From NCBI GenBank assembly GCA_019637555.1, contig JAHBVK010000001.1, forward strand, positions 285,688 through 349,687: a stretch of DNA of 64,000 nt, read 5' to 3'. Source of the stretch: Anaerolineae bacterium (lineage in GTDB: Bacteria > Chloroflexota > Anaerolineae > Aggregatilineales > UBA2796). Positions 34,246 to 44,373 of the stretch are shown piece after piece. Each line of letters opens with the position of its first letter. The first letter of the stretch is position 1. The notes below the pieces were generated by a model, which did not search any database, was not told the origin of the DNA, and was given only the letters and a program-made list of their open reading frames with translations. A program made the position numbers and the translations under genes.

Positions 34246-36168
34246 CTATTGCGGGACTAACGTCTGCTGAGTGATTCCATTTTCCACTACCTGATCGACA
34301 GCCCAACCGACGGTTCCAGTCGCATCAACGCGCAGTTGCCACCACCGTAGACCGTTGACCACTTGCGGTCCGGCGATCACAGTGACGACATCGCCGCGCT
34401 GCAGCACACTGACGATACTAGCGGTAGTGCTAGGGCTTTCACGTAGATTCAGAGCGTCTTCCGCTTCCACGTTTACCACAGCTTTACTACCAACTATCAG
34501 ATCGGTGGCAAGTACAGGACTTGCCGGTATGACATTGAACTGTGCGGCAGAGCTGAATGACGGACTGCCCGCATCGCCAGCGATCATCTCAACGCTGGTG
34601 CCCGTGCCCGGAGAAACCAGCCATAGGTTGGTAACAGGACGCAATCTGATCACCTGATCGATGGGACTGCCAGCATTGATCGCTTGAACTGCTGCCAACT
34701 CGGAGGCAGTAGCGCTCACGATCACGCGGTTGCTGCCCGGTTCACCGACCACATTGCCAACTGCATAACCCGCGAAAGTCGCCAATTGTGTTGGCTGACC
34801 GCCACTAGCAGGCAGCGACCAGAGCGTGAGTTTGTATTCGCTAAACGTATCGGGCCATACAGCGAACAACTGCTGACCTAGAGCTGCATTCGCATTGCCA
34901 TCAATGGAAGACGCTAGTTCGCGCGTCACGGCATAAACCGTCGTACCATCCGCAGACCAACCCAAGGCGTGTAGGTTGGCATTTTGGAGCAGCGGTGTAG
35001 TCTGCCCGGTTTCCAGATTTACCAGCACAGCGCTGTCAATAGTGAAACCAGTGTTCCCGCCCTGAGAACCAGATAATGCAACGGCGAGACTGCCATTTGG
35101 AGATAGCGTGAGATTCTTTACGTTTGGCAATTCCCACACCGTCGTACCATCGAAACTGGTCAGGCGAATGCCTACACCAGTGCAGTTCGTAGAGTGGACG
35201 AAGCCGTTATTTGTCCACACCAATGCCAACGAATTGCCGCCATAGCCAGCATCTGTGTAATACGCAGCGAGCGCAGGCGAATACCCGCCACCACCGCAGC
35301 CCTGACCGAAGCTAAAAGATCCGACTACACGTGGCGCAGCACCCGCGCCTGCAATTGCTTGTACTTGCACAACAATTTCGGGCGTATTTGGGACGTTCTG
35401 CCCTGTGGGGACTGCGTAGGCAACTTCACTTCCTTGTGCCGACCATGCTAGTGGCATCAGTACCAGAACATTGCTAGCCAGCAGTTGCGCCGCTTGTCCA
35501 TTGCTAACGATGAATGCCTGCTGCGTTCGCACATCAGTGAACACTAAGCGGGTACCATCAGGTGACCATCGAAAACGCCCGTAGTCATGTGTGGCACTAG
35601 GGTAGAACACTTGACCCTCGAAGCGCCGATCCGCATCTGAGGTGATCGTCGCGCTGGGTGAGACTTCCTTACCGCGCAGAACTACGTTGCCATCAGACCC
35701 AACGTAAGCCAATATCGGCGCGTTGATCGTGGCTGTAGACGGGGCTGCATTAGTTGGCGGAACGACCACAGTCGCAGGTGGTACAGCGGTCTGTGATGCA
35801 TCAGGCTTTGAGTCTGGCGCGATGCCGTTTATAGTACACAGCAGGAAGACTGCTCCGTCCATACTGGCACGGAAATCATACAAATTGCCAGAATTCAACG
35901 GTGAGACTGTGATCTTATAGCCGGAAACGGTGTTTTGGGTATAGACGCCACCGGGTTGAGGACAACCATATGACGAATCAGGGAATACCAATTGATCCCA
36001 TGTGTAATTCGCGGAGATACGATCTAGAGGGTGACCTTCTCGTTCACCAGCGGCAGCAAGTGCCCGATCAACCAGAGCTGTAGGTTCGCTCTGCGCACTC
36101 GTGATTGATGCTAGTGGGAGCAGGATGGCGAAGGCGATCAACCACACAAGTAGGTGCCATCGCTTCAT
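34246..36168 (-). CDS. Secreted protein with TolB-like propeller and C-terminal SH3 domain
   Basis: A signal peptide (MKRWHLLVWLIAF...TSAQ) is followed by a small Cys-containing N-terminal domain (about 30-120, with FPDSSYGCP and FLLCTING). Beta-propeller repeats (FRWSPDGTRLVFTD, LSPNGSLAVALS, GWSADGTTVYAV) fill 150-530. An SH3_3 domain closes the protein (NLRESPSTTASIVSVLQRGDV...WWQLRVDATGTVGWAVDQ). It probably binds wall material or a protein partner outside the cell. The ATG at 36168 has AAGGAG eight bases upstream. The upstream 220 bases separate it from the divergent ABC permease gene. Confidence 0.88.
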   Translation of the reverse strand: MKRWHLLVWLIAFAILLPLASITSAQSEPTALVDRALAAAGEREGHPLDRISANYTWDQLVFPDSSYGCPQPGGVYTQNTVSGYKITVSPLNSGNLYDFRASMDGAVFLLCTINGIAPDSKPDASQTAVPPATVVVPPTNAAPSTATINAPILAYVGSDGNVVLRGKEVSPSATITSDADRRFEGQVFYPSATHDYGRFRWSPDGTRLVFTDVRTQQAFIVSNGQAAQLLASNVLVLMPLAWSAQGSEVAYAVPTGQNVPNTPEIVVQVQAIAGAGAAPRVVGSFSFGQGCGGGGYSPALAAYYTDAGYGGNSLALVWTNNGFVHSTNCTGVGIRLTSFDGTTVWELPNVKNLTLSPNGSLAVALSGSQGGNTGFTIDSAVLVNLETGQTTPLLQNANLHALGWSADGTTVYAVTRELASSIDGNANAALGQQLFAVWPDTFSEYKLTLWSLPASGGQPTQLATFAGYAVGNVVGEPGSNRVIVSATASELAAVQAINAGSPIDQVIRLRPVTNLWLVSPGTGTSVEMIAGDAGSPSFSSAAQFNVIPASPVLATDLIVGSKAVVNVEAEDALNLRESPSTTASIVSVLQRGDVVTVIAGPQVVNGLRWWQLRVDATGTVGWAVDQVVENGITQQTLVPQ

Positions 36169-36390
36169 ACGGTTTTCTCCTTTTGTAGAAATATTGAGAA
36201 TGAATGTTAGAAGATCTGGGCTAAAATCATCACCAAAATAAGGGCGATTGTGCCGACGATTGGCGGACGCTTGCCCACTGTACTGTAAACTGTACCGCAA
36301 TTCTTTCGGAACACTCATTTGCAAAGAATAAAATTTCCGCTATTGTTGAGCAGTAACACGCACGTTCTATAACGCAAGGTGTTACTCTGC

Positions 36391-37344
36391 ATGACTGCCA
36401 CCACTAACCAGCAGCCCAAATCACGGCGTCTGATCATCAACCCATTGTCCTCCAATCCGGTGGTCTTGAAAGAATTGCGCGGCAGGATGCGCGGCGCGCG
36501 TGCGTTTGTCGTCATTACTGTGTATCTGGCGTTGATGAGTGGATTTACCACGCTGCTCTATGTGATCAATGCTTCTGTGCGTGATTTCTACGGGCAAACT
36601 TCCAGTGGCGTTATCGGGCGCACTTTGTTTACGGGCATTGTGGGCATCGAGTTGTTTCTCGTCACCTTCATCGCGCCAGCCTTTACCGCTGGAGCGATTA
36701 GCGGGGAGCGCGAACGTCAAACTTACGATCTCTTACGCACCACCTTGCTGCCATCTCGATCTTTTGTCGTTGGCAAAATGATTTCCGCGCTGGCGTATAT
36801 CATGCTGCTGCTGATCGCTGCTATCCCATTGCAAAGCATCGCGTTTCTGTTCGGCGGCGTGACTGAAGCTGAAGTAATCCTTGCCTTTGTCATCCTTGCT
36901 GTCACCTCGATCACACTTGGGGCGGTAGGTTTGTACTTCTCCGCGCGGACGCCACGCACACTGAGTGCCAATGTCATGACCTATGGCACCGCGCTCGTGA
37001 TCACCATCGGCGTTCCATTGGTAGCATGGATTGTTTCCTACATTCTCGCACCGTGGTTGAACGCCAACGGCTTCGCGTCACTTCCATTTCCGGTACAAGC
37101 GGCAGCGACTTACGTGTTGCTGTTCATTTACAGCACCAATCCATTGATGACCGCCTTTCTAACCCGTGAATTCTTACTGAACAATCAAGCTGTTGGTGTC
37201 TTTCAGCAGCAGTTCATCACCACTTCTGGCAACTACACGCTAACGTTGGTCTCGCCTTGGATTATCTTCACAGTGCTATATTTGCTATTGGCGCTGGTAT
37301 TGCTAGTCTTGACGGTACGCCGCGTCAGGCGAATCGATCCTTAA
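36391..37344 (+). CDS. ABC-2 type transporter permease
   Basis: The 317-residue protein has six predicted helices and the ABC-2 family signature GAISGERERQTYDLLRTT after the second helix. It is the membrane half of an export or Nat/Gld-type ABC transporter. No ATP-binding partner is in the window: the upstream gene runs the other way and downstream genes are MoxR-cluster genes. The ATG at 36391 is preferred to the GTG at 36379. It starts the long plus-strand cluster that runs to 47208. Confidence 0.88.
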   Translation: MTATTNQQPKSRRLIINPLSSNPVVLKELRGRMRGARAFVVITVYLALMSGFTTLLYVINASVRDFYGQTSSGVIGRTLFTGIVGIELFLVTFIAPAFTAGAISGERERQTYDLLRTTLLPSRSFVVGKMISALAYIMLLLIAAIPLQSIAFLFGGVTEAEVILAFVILAVTSITLGAVGLYFSARTPRTLSANVMTYGTALVITIGVPLVAWIVSYILAPWLNANGFASLPFPVQAAATYVLLFIYSTNPLMTAFLTREFLLNNQAVGVFQQQFITTSGNYTLTLVSPWIIFTVLYLLLALVLLVLTVRRVRRIDP

Positions 37345-37428
37345 TGATCGAATGTAATGGGGCATTTGGAACTATACTGTGTATTAATCCGTCAATTCAG
37401 TACTGCAAATTAGCTTGAGGAAACGCTC

Positions 37429-39453
37429 ATGCGCGAAGGATCCAGCCAACCGATACGGCAACTGCTTGCTTACATTAGCCGTTGGGATCGACGTCTGCGG
37501 CTGACTCAGAGTGCACTCTGGCTACCGCGCGGCATTATGGCTGGTGTGGTACTTGGGGTGATCGTCGCGCTGATTTCTCGGTTCCGCCCGTGGTTGCTAC
37601 CGTCACAAATCCTGATCTTCAGTATCGGGGCAGTCGTCTTTGGAATACTAGTTGCTGTATTCGCCGTCTGGGGCTGGCCCCGTAGTGCGATTCAGGCGGC
37701 GCGATTCTTTGATCGCCGCTTCGACCTCAAAGAGCGCGTTAGCACCGCACTAGAATTGAAAGACGGAGCCATCAAAGCGCCAGAAGAATTGCTGCATTTG
37801 CAAAGCGATGATACGCTCGCGCAGGCAGCCAAGATCAAAGCGAATCAATTCCTGCCGATGCAGTGGCAGCGTCAAGAATTGGTGGTTCTGGTCGGCTTAT
37901 GCATGTTGCTGGTCGGATTGTTGCTGATCGCTAACCCGCAGACGGAAGTATTGGCGCAGCAGCAAGCAGTTTCGCAAGCTGTACAAGACCAGATCGATAA
38001 ACTGACTGAAGTCCAAAAGGATATTGAGAATAATCCTGCGCTCTCTGATGAAGAAAAGGCAAAGCTCAGTCAAATCGTTCAAGATGCCATCGACAAGCTG
38101 CAACAGCCCAACGTCACGCAGCCCGAAGCGGTAGCAGCAATTGCAGACGCTGAACAGAAATTGCAGGATGCCGCCTCTCAGTTGACACCAGAACAACAAG
38201 CCGCGCTGCAGCAAGCAGGTGACTCCCTCAAGCAGTCCACTAGCTCTCAGGATGCCGGGCAAGCAATGCAGAATGGCAGTTTGGGCGAAGCGGCAAAAGA
38301 ACTGGATAACCTCGCCGAGCGCATAGGTGATTCGCAGTTAACCAAAGAGCAGACTCAAGAACTAGCCGATGCTTTGCGCGCTGCGGCTCAGGCGCTAGAA
38401 CAAACTAATCCCGCTGCTGCCGATGCTTTGCGCCGCGCTGCTGATGCGCTGGAACGCGGCGATATGGCAGCGGCGAAACAAGCCATGCAAGAAGCCGCTG
38501 AGGCATTACGTCAGCAAGATCAGCAAAATCAACAAAATGCGGGAAATCAAGCAGCTCAGAGTGCTGCCGATCAACTCGATCAGAGCAGTAAGCAGGTAGC
38601 GCAAGCTGGTCAACAGGGGCAGCAGGGACAACAAGGTCAGCAAGGGTCGCAAAACGATCAGTCCAATCAATCCAACCAGCAAGGTGATCAAGGTGCGCAA
38701 GCCGATCAGCAGGGCGACCAGAGCGGTATGCAGCAAAATGATCAGGGTCAACAGCAAGGGCAGCAAGCTGGACAAAGCGGCGGACAGGCAGGGCAGCAGG
38801 GCACTCAATCAGACTCTGGACAGCAGGGACAGGGACAACAAGGCGAGGGGCAGCAAAGCGGTCAGCAGGGTAATCAAGGCTCGCAGCAGGGCGGTCAACA
38901 AGGTCAACAAGCCGGCGACGGTCAACAGGGTCAAGGTCAACAAGGTCAACAAGGCGGGCAGCAGTCTGGGCAATCGGGTCAATCTGGACAGACTGGTCAA
39001 TCCGGACAGCAAGGCGGACAAGGTAGCCAGCAAGGTAGCTCAGCGTCGCAGTCACAGAATCCCAATGGCGGTTCTGGCGCTGGTCAAGGCGATGGCGGCG
39101 CTGGCAGTGATACCACTACAGGTGTACCTAGTGGACAGGCTCCCGGTGATTCCCAGAATGGCAGCGGCGACGGTACAACCGGAGATACTAGTGATCTTGT
39201 CTATGCGCCGAGCTTTATCGGTGGGCAAGGTGGAACACAAATAAACCCTGACAGTCAGAATCCCGAAAATCCCAACGATCCAACGCAGCAGATTGATTCC
39301 GTTCCTGATGCCAATGATCAGTCATTCGTACCGCTGGGCGAGGTTGCTGGGCAGGCTGCTGCACAAGCAGATCAAGCATTGGATGCAGATCGTGTGCCCG
39401 GTGCGCTGCGAGGCATCGTCCGCAAATATTTCACAAGTCTACAAGGTAAATAA
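37429..39453 (+). CDS. Membrane-anchored protein with long Gln/Gly-rich repeats
   Basis: The 674-residue protein has three N-terminal hydrophobic segments (about 27-45, 55-82, 140-165) with a charged stretch between. Next is an Ala/Gln helical region (about 170-370) of coiled-coil type with DNLAERIGDSQLTKEQTQELADALR-like heptads. A low-complexity stretch of QQGQQGG-like repeats fills about 370-560, and the tail is Asp/Asn/Pro-rich. It resembles the DUF4175-like proteins seen in MoxR clusters of other phyla in its layout only. The repeat DNA is built of CAACAAGGT-like 9-base units, so length may vary between strains. It lies 4 bases before the MoxR gene. Confidence 0.8.
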   Translation: MREGSSQPIRQLLAYISRWDRRLRLTQSALWLPRGIMAGVVLGVIVALISRFRPWLLPSQILIFSIGAVVFGILVAVFAVWGWPRSAIQAARFFDRRFDLKERVSTALELKDGAIKAPEELLHLQSDDTLAQAAKIKANQFLPMQWQRQELVVLVGLCMLLVGLLLIANPQTEVLAQQQAVSQAVQDQIDKLTEVQKDIENNPALSDEEKAKLSQIVQDAIDKLQQPNVTQPEAVAAIADAEQKLQDAASQLTPEQQAALQQAGDSLKQSTSSQDAGQAMQNGSLGEAAKELDNLAERIGDSQLTKEQTQELADALRAAAQALEQTNPAAADALRRAADALERGDMAAAKQAMQEAAEALRQQDQQNQQNAGNQAAQSAADQLDQSSKQVAQAGQQGQQGQQGQQGSQNDQSNQSNQQGDQGAQADQQGDQSGMQQNDQGQQQGQQAGQSGGQAGQQGTQSDSGQQGQGQQGEGQQSGQQGNQGSQQGGQQGQQAGDGQQGQGQQGQQGGQQSGQSGQSGQTGQSGQQGGQGSQQGSSASQSQNPNGGSGAGQGDGGAGSDTTTGVPSGQAPGDSQNGSGDGTTGDTSDLVYAPSFIGGQGGTQINPDSQNPENPNDPTQQIDSVPDANDQSFVPLGEVAGQAAAQADQALDADRVPGALRGIVRKYFTSLQGK

Positions 39454-39456
39454 CGA

Positions 39457-40485
39457 ATGGTAGCGGTCACTCAATCAGCAAATACATCGGCGAATTCGAC
39501 TGAGCTTAGCGTTGCCGAATTTCAGGAATCGACCAATGCGATTCTGAACGAGGTGCGTAAGGTCATCGTCGGACAGGATGACGTCGTCCGAAGTGTACTC
39601 ACCTGTGTGATAGCGGGTGGACATGCACTTTTAGAAGGCGTCCCCGGTTTGGGTAAAACAACGCTCATCCGCACATTAGCGAATGCGCTGCGTTTACAAT
39701 TCTCCCGCGTTCAATTCACACCGGATCTGATGCCTTCTGATGTTACAGGCACTAACATCATGGAGGAAACCGAGGAAGGGCGACGTGCCTTCCGCTTCCA
39801 GCCCGGACCTATCTTTGCCAATCTGGTGCTTGCTGATGAGGTCAATCGTGCCACGCCGAAAACGCAATCGGCGCTGTTGGAAGCGATGCAAGAAAAGACC
39901 GTTACCGTCGCCAATCAGACCTATAAGCTGGAACCTCCCTTCTTTGTCCTAGCGACACAGAATCCACTGGAGATGGAAGGCACCTATAGCTTGCCCGAAG
40001 CGCAGCTCGATCGCTTCATGCTCAAGATCGATGTTAAGTTCCCCAGTGCCCAAGAATTGGTATCGATTTTGGGACGCACTACGGGTGGAGATGTCGAACT
40101 GGTGCAAGCTGCGGCAGATGGCGCGCGTATCATTGCGATGGGGGCGCTTGCCCGAAGCGTGCCTATCCCTACGCAAGTCAGTGAATATGTGGCACGTTTG
40201 ACTATCGCCACCCATCCTGATCAACCAACCGCTAGTTCGCAAGTCAAGCAGTTTGTGCGCTACGGATCGAGTCCGCGCGGCGCTCAATCACTGATCCTCG
40301 CTTCCAAGATCAACGCGCTGATGGAAGGTCGCTATAACGTCAGCTTCGATGACGTTAAGAACATTGCTCCTGCTGCGCTGCGTCATCGTTTACTACTCAA
40401 CTTTGAAGGGCAAGCTGAAGGCATCTCAACGGATAACGTGATTGCGGAGCTGCTAACGCACGTGCCGGACTTGCCACGCGGCTAG
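39457..40485 (+). CDS. MoxR-family AAA+ ATPase
   Basis: The 342-residue ATPase carries Walker A GVPGLGKTTLI, the MoxR-specific LMPSDVTGTNI, Walker B LVLADEVNRA, sensor 1 LATQNPLEMEG and an arginine-finger region with LPEAQLDRFM. The lid domain includes SPRGAQSLI. MoxR proteins act as chaperones that insert metals or assemble complexes with VWA-domain partners. The DUF58 and BatA/VWA genes downstream are the expected partners. It overlaps nothing but sits 3 bases after the Gln-rich gene. Confidence 0.96.
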   Translation: MVAVTQSANTSANSTELSVAEFQESTNAILNEVRKVIVGQDDVVRSVLTCVIAGGHALLEGVPGLGKTTLIRTLANALRLQFSRVQFTPDLMPSDVTGTNIMEETEEGRRAFRFQPGPIFANLVLADEVNRATPKTQSALLEAMQEKTVTVANQTYKLEPPFFVLATQNPLEMEGTYSLPEAQLDRFMLKIDVKFPSAQELVSILGRTTGGDVELVQAAADGARIIAMGALARSVPIPTQVSEYVARLTIATHPDQPTASSQVKQFVRYGSSPRGAQSLILASKINALMEGRYNVSFDDVKNIAPAALRHRLLLNFEGQAEGISTDNVIAELLTHVPDLPRG

Positions 40486-40515
40486 AAACACAGCGATATA
40501 CGGATTCATGCGCGT

Positions 40516-41121
40516 ATGCCTAAGCCTGCGGATGATCAAATTGAACGCTACTATGCCAAAGATCGGGATGAATGGCGCGACTGGCTGCTGAACAATCATG
40601 CCTCTGCACCGGGCGTCTGGCTCATCTACTATAAGAAGGAAAGTGGCAAACCCCGCGTCCAATATGCAGATGCAGTGGAGGAGGCGTTGTGTTTTGGCTG
40701 GATCGATAGTCGCCCCAACGCGATTGATGACCACAGCTACATGCAGCTTTTTTCCCCGCGCAAACCGAAAAGCCCGTGGTCAAAACTTAACAAACAGCGA
40801 GTTGAATCGCTGATCCGGCAAGGATTGATGATGCCTGCGGGTTTAGAGAAGATCGAGGCGGCGAAAAGCGATGGATCGTGGAATGCATATGACGCAGTAG
40901 AAGAACTAGTGATGCCGCATGACTTACTGGCTGCTTTAGCGCAGAATACCCTCGCGCAGCAGAAGTTTGAAGCATTCAGCAGTACTAACAAGAAACAGAT
41001 TTTATGGTGGATCGAGAGCGCCAAACGCGAGGAAACACGCGCAAAGCGCATCGAGCAGATTGTAGCAGCGGCTCAAGATGGTCAGAATCCCTTGAGCTAC
41101 CAAGCTAACAGGAAGTCCTAA
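40516..41121 (+). CDS. YdeI/OmpD-associated family protein
   Basis: The 201-residue protein shows the family pattern: WRDWLLNNHASAPGVWLIYYKK, YADAVEEALCFGWIDS, RKPKSPWSKLNKQRV and the C-terminal KKQILWWIESAKREETRAKRIE helix. The function is not known in general. It is inserted between the MoxR and DUF58 genes (30 and 2 bases from them), which is not usual for that cluster. Confidence 0.88.
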   Translation: MPKPADDQIERYYAKDRDEWRDWLLNNHASAPGVWLIYYKKESGKPRVQYADAVEEALCFGWIDSRPNAIDDHSYMQLFSPRKPKSPWSKLNKQRVESLIRQGLMMPAGLEKIEAAKSDGSWNAYDAVEELVMPHDLLAALAQNTLAQQKFEAFSSTNKKQILWWIESAKREETRAKRIEQIVAAAQDGQNPLSYQANRKS

Positions 41122-41123
41122 TA

Positions 41124-42023
41124 GTGGCAGATAAACTGTTTGATGAAAAAACGTTACGAAAACTGGAACGTCTGTCGCTGATCGCCAGCCGTGTTCGCGC
41201 TGGACAGATGAAGGGCGAGCGTCGTTCCGTGCGTCGCGGTACCAGTATCGAGTTTGCCGATTACCGCAACTACTCGCGCGGTGACGATCTCCGGCGCGTC
41301 GATTGGAACGTCTTTGCCCGTCTAGAAAAGCCTTTCATCAAACTGTTTGAGGAAGAAGAAGATTTAGCTGTTCATCTGCTGCTTGATGCTTCTGCCAGCA
41401 TGGACTGGCCCCGCGAAGGCGATGAGTCGCTGCATAAATTCCGTTTCGCGCAGCGCGTGATCGCTGGCTTGGGTTACATCTCACTTGGCAGCGGAGATCG
41501 GCTGACGGTGACTGCGCTCGGCGGGGCGCGCAGCACTCAAATATGGGGACCGTTGCGCGGCAAAGGTTACTCGCTAAACCTACTCAATTTTATTGGCGAT
41601 TTGAAGGCAAATCAGGTTGTGGACTTCAATGCGGCGCTGAAGAATTACGCCGCGCAGGGTTCGCGTCCGGGGCTATGCATGATCGTAAGCGACCTGATGT
41701 CCATTCAAGGCTATCAAGATGGGTTGTCGGTGTTGCAGTCGCGCGGTCACGAGATCGCCTTGATCCACCTATTATCGCCAGATGAAGTAAATCCACCTCT
41801 AACTGGCGACCTGCAGTTAATTGATGTTGAAACAGGTCTTCCACAGGATGTTTCAATCGACAATGCCATGCGCGAGCAATATGTCAACCGCTTGCTTGCA
41901 TGGCGTGATGAGATCGGTTCATTTTGCACACGTCGCGGTATCCATTACGTAACCGTTGAAACAGGGACAGCATGGGAAGAATTGATCCTGTTTGAACTGC
42001 GACGGCTCGGCGTGGTGCAATAA
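41124..42023 (+). CDS. DUF58 (VWA-like) protein
   Basis: The 299-residue protein has the DUF58 motif RRGTSIEFADYRNYSRGDDLRRVDWN and a VWA/MIDAS strand HLLLDASASMDW with DxSxS. It is the usual gene partner of MoxR and binds it in studied systems. Start GTG with AGGAAG upstream, 2 bases after the YdeI-like gene. Confidence 0.93.
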   Translation: MADKLFDEKTLRKLERLSLIASRVRAGQMKGERRSVRRGTSIEFADYRNYSRGDDLRRVDWNVFARLEKPFIKLFEEEEDLAVHLLLDASASMDWPREGDESLHKFRFAQRVIAGLGYISLGSGDRLTVTALGGARSTQIWGPLRGKGYSLNLLNFIGDLKANQVVDFNAALKNYAAQGSRPGLCMIVSDLMSIQGYQDGLSVLQSRGHEIALIHLLSPDEVNPPLTGDLQLIDVETGLPQDVSIDNAMREQYVNRLLAWRDEIGSFCTRRGIHYVTVETGTAWEELILFELRRLGVVQ

Positions 42024-42029
42024 ACGCAG

Positions 42030-44369
42030 ATGGCTTCCCCGCAGCAATCATCACTAACATCGCGCTCGACCAAAAGTACGCTCATCCTTTATCTCGGTAT
42101 CCTTTTCCTTGCCTTTGCGCTCCGACTCTGGCATCTAGGTACGCAAAGCCTCTGGCATGATGAGGGCTGGTCGGTGTTTAGTGCCTATAACCCATTCGCG
42201 CCGATGGGTATTCGCGGTGCCGATGTCAACGCGCCATTTGCCTATTACGCCTCGCTAGGTGCATGGATCAAACTAGCAGGTGATGAAGTATGGACAATGC
42301 GTTACTGGTCGCTACTGCTCGGTGTGATTACGGTTGCCGCGAGTGCGTGGACGGCACACCGTCTATTTGGTGATCGCGTGGCGCTGCTAGCTGCCTTCTA
42401 CGTCGCCGTTAACCCAATCCTATGGGTCTTCTCGCAAGAGATCAGGGCTTACGTCGTCATTCCGCTGGCGGCGGTGCTTATTCTCGGCTTTCTCGAACAA
42501 TGGTTAAAGGCACCCGCTCCAATCGGAGCTACCGTTTCAGCTCGGAACTTTAGCTCTGGGGAACGTGGTAATCTTTCTCTTCTCCTTCTCGCCATCACCG
42601 AACTAATCGCTCTGTATTCGCAGAATCTCGCTGTGCCACTGGTCGCGTGGCTCAATATCACGGCACTGGCGATTCTGCTATGGCGGCGATCATTGCGACG
42701 GATCATCGTCTGGCTCGCGGTTCAACTGTTGCTGTTGTTGCTCTACCTGCCTTGGTTGCTTACTCAGCGACCAACAGGCACGGCACTCAACAGTCCCCCA
42801 ACACTAAATCTAGAACTGCTATGGGCGATCTGGCAGTCACATTTCACTGGAATCAGGGCACTCAATGATGCTGACGTGCTGCTCAGCGGCTTGATTGCCG
42901 TGTTTGGCGTCCTGATCCTCGTAGCACTATTCGCGCGACTGCGCCGTGATCACTCCCTGTTTGTGATCCTCATAATCTCGCAGGTCATCTTGATCCCCGT
43001 CTTTGAGTTGGCGATCATCTGGGCAGCGCACATTGACTTTCATCCCCGCTATTTCATCGTCTCGGTACCTGCTATGTTGATTCTGGCGGCGTGGGCAATC
43101 ACACCTCGACAAATCGCTGCGAACATCAGGCATTCCAGTGTATTACTGCGATTAGCCTTCGCCCTACTCGCGGCAACGATCATGATTCGTACACTTCATC
43201 TTGTCTACAGCAGCCCGATCTACCAGCACGATGACTTCCGCAGCATCGCACTGCGTTATAGCAAATTGAGTGCCAACGACGTAATCGTGATTCCCTATGG
43301 TTGGGAACCATCGCTAGACTACTACAGCCGCAAGATGGGCATTAAAGCACGCTTCGTCGAAGTTCCCTTACACAGTTCGATGTCAACGATTCTTCAAACC
43401 TTGATGGACGAGGTAGTTGGCGCAGATCACGCCGAACTACTGACGTGGTTTCAGCTTCCAGCGGATGTGCGCGCTGCGTTTCCCTGTGTACTCAAGGCAA
43501 TCGGCAGATCATCGAATGACAACTTAACCGTTAGCGGTATCCGCACCGAACGATTCGATGCTTTGATCGGCATCAAACGTTATCAGTCTCAAGCTGGCAA
43601 GGCAGCACGAGGCGACACATGGCAAGCGATACCAACTGGGTTATTACTATGGGGTGATCAGGGCATCTGTATGCTCACTGACTGGCAGCTAACGACGCCA
43701 ACGCCAGCCGATTGGCATCTTGCGGCGCAAGCCCACGCCGACTTCAACGCGGTGTTGGGACAGGCAGATACTTTGATGCTGAATGACCAACAGCAGCCAA
43801 CTTCTTATTGGACACCAACCATAGTTACGCAACCATTGTTTATATCGCTGCAGATGCCCGTGCCCGACGCACTGACCGTTACGTTAAGTCTGTATCATGA
43901 CGTAGTGCCTGCCGCTTCCAAGTTGTGGCTCTCTAACTATGCTTACAACTATCAAAAAACCAACATTGCATGGCAGTCTGCTTCTGCTCAATTCGGCGAC
44001 TTCGCCGGGTTAGCGGGCTACTTCGCTTCAGAGGATGTGAATCCTAACAATGGCGCTGCAGTGGCGCTGCTATGGCATCCACTAAAAGCTGCGCCACTTG
44101 GTTACCGTGTATTCGTCCATCTGATCAGCCCCGATGAGCGTGTGATCGCGCAGGATGACTCCGAGCCACTCAATGGCTTACGTCCCACCTATTCATGGGT
44201 TCCTGACGAATATATCCACGACTTACACAGGTTAACCTTCAATGATAAAAGTTATCATGGCGCGGCTAGATATGCCGTCGGGTTGTATGATCCGGTTACC
44301 GGAGAACGGGTAAAATTAGCGGATGGATCAGATCGTTTAGTGCTGCCGATTCAGGTGTCAGTGGAGTAG
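42030..44369 (+). CDS. GT39-like membrane glycosyltransferase
   Basis: The 779-residue protein has about twelve transmembrane helices in the first 420 residues. The N-terminal loop LWHDEGWSVFSAYN carries the acidic catalytic pair of the ArnT/PMT (GT39, GT-C) fold. A soluble part after residue 420 contains IVIPYGWEPSLDYYSR and beta-rich strands. It should move a sugar from a polyprenyl phosphate donor to an envelope acceptor. The gene lies inside the MoxR cluster, 6 bases after DUF58 and 4 before the BatA-like gene. Confidence 0.88.
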   Translation: MASPQQSSLTSRSTKSTLILYLGILFLAFALRLWHLGTQSLWHDEGWSVFSAYNPFAPMGIRGADVNAPFAYYASLGAWIKLAGDEVWTMRYWSLLLGVITVAASAWTAHRLFGDRVALLAAFYVAVNPILWVFSQEIRAYVVIPLAAVLILGFLEQWLKAPAPIGATVSARNFSSGERGNLSLLLLAITELIALYSQNLAVPLVAWLNITALAILLWRRSLRRIIVWLAVQLLLLLLYLPWLLTQRPTGTALNSPPTLNLELLWAIWQSHFTGIRALNDADVLLSGLIAVFGVLILVALFARLRRDHSLFVILIISQVILIPVFELAIIWAAHIDFHPRYFIVSVPAMLILAAWAITPRQIAANIRHSSVLLRLAFALLAATIMIRTLHLVYSSPIYQHDDFRSIALRYSKLSANDVIVIPYGWEPSLDYYSRKMGIKARFVEVPLHSSMSTILQTLMDEVVGADHAELLTWFQLPADVRAAFPCVLKAIGRSSNDNLTVSGIRTERFDALIGIKRYQSQAGKAARGDTWQAIPTGLLLWGDQGICMLTDWQLTTPTPADWHLAAQAHADFNAVLGQADTLMLNDQQQPTSYWTPTIVTQPLFISLQMPVPDALTVTLSLYHDVVPAASKLWLSNYAYNYQKTNIAWQSASAQFGDFAGLAGYFASEDVNPNNGAAVALLWHPLKAAPLGYRVFVHLISPDERVIAQDDSEPLNGLRPTYSWVPDEYIHDLHRLTFNDKSYHGAARYAVGLYDPVTGERVKLADGSDRLVLPIQVSVE

Positions 44370-44373
44370 TGGA

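Noticed and set aside
38405..39055. Long minus-strand frame of 216 codons
   Set aside because: It lies opposite the Gln/Gly repeats; the open frame is a by-product of CAG/CAA repeats and encodes a low-complexity sequence without a start signal.
38684..39244. Plus-strand frame of 186 codons within the Gln-rich gene
   Set aside because: Out-of-frame reading of the same repeats, giving an Arg/Ser/Lys/Val sequence.
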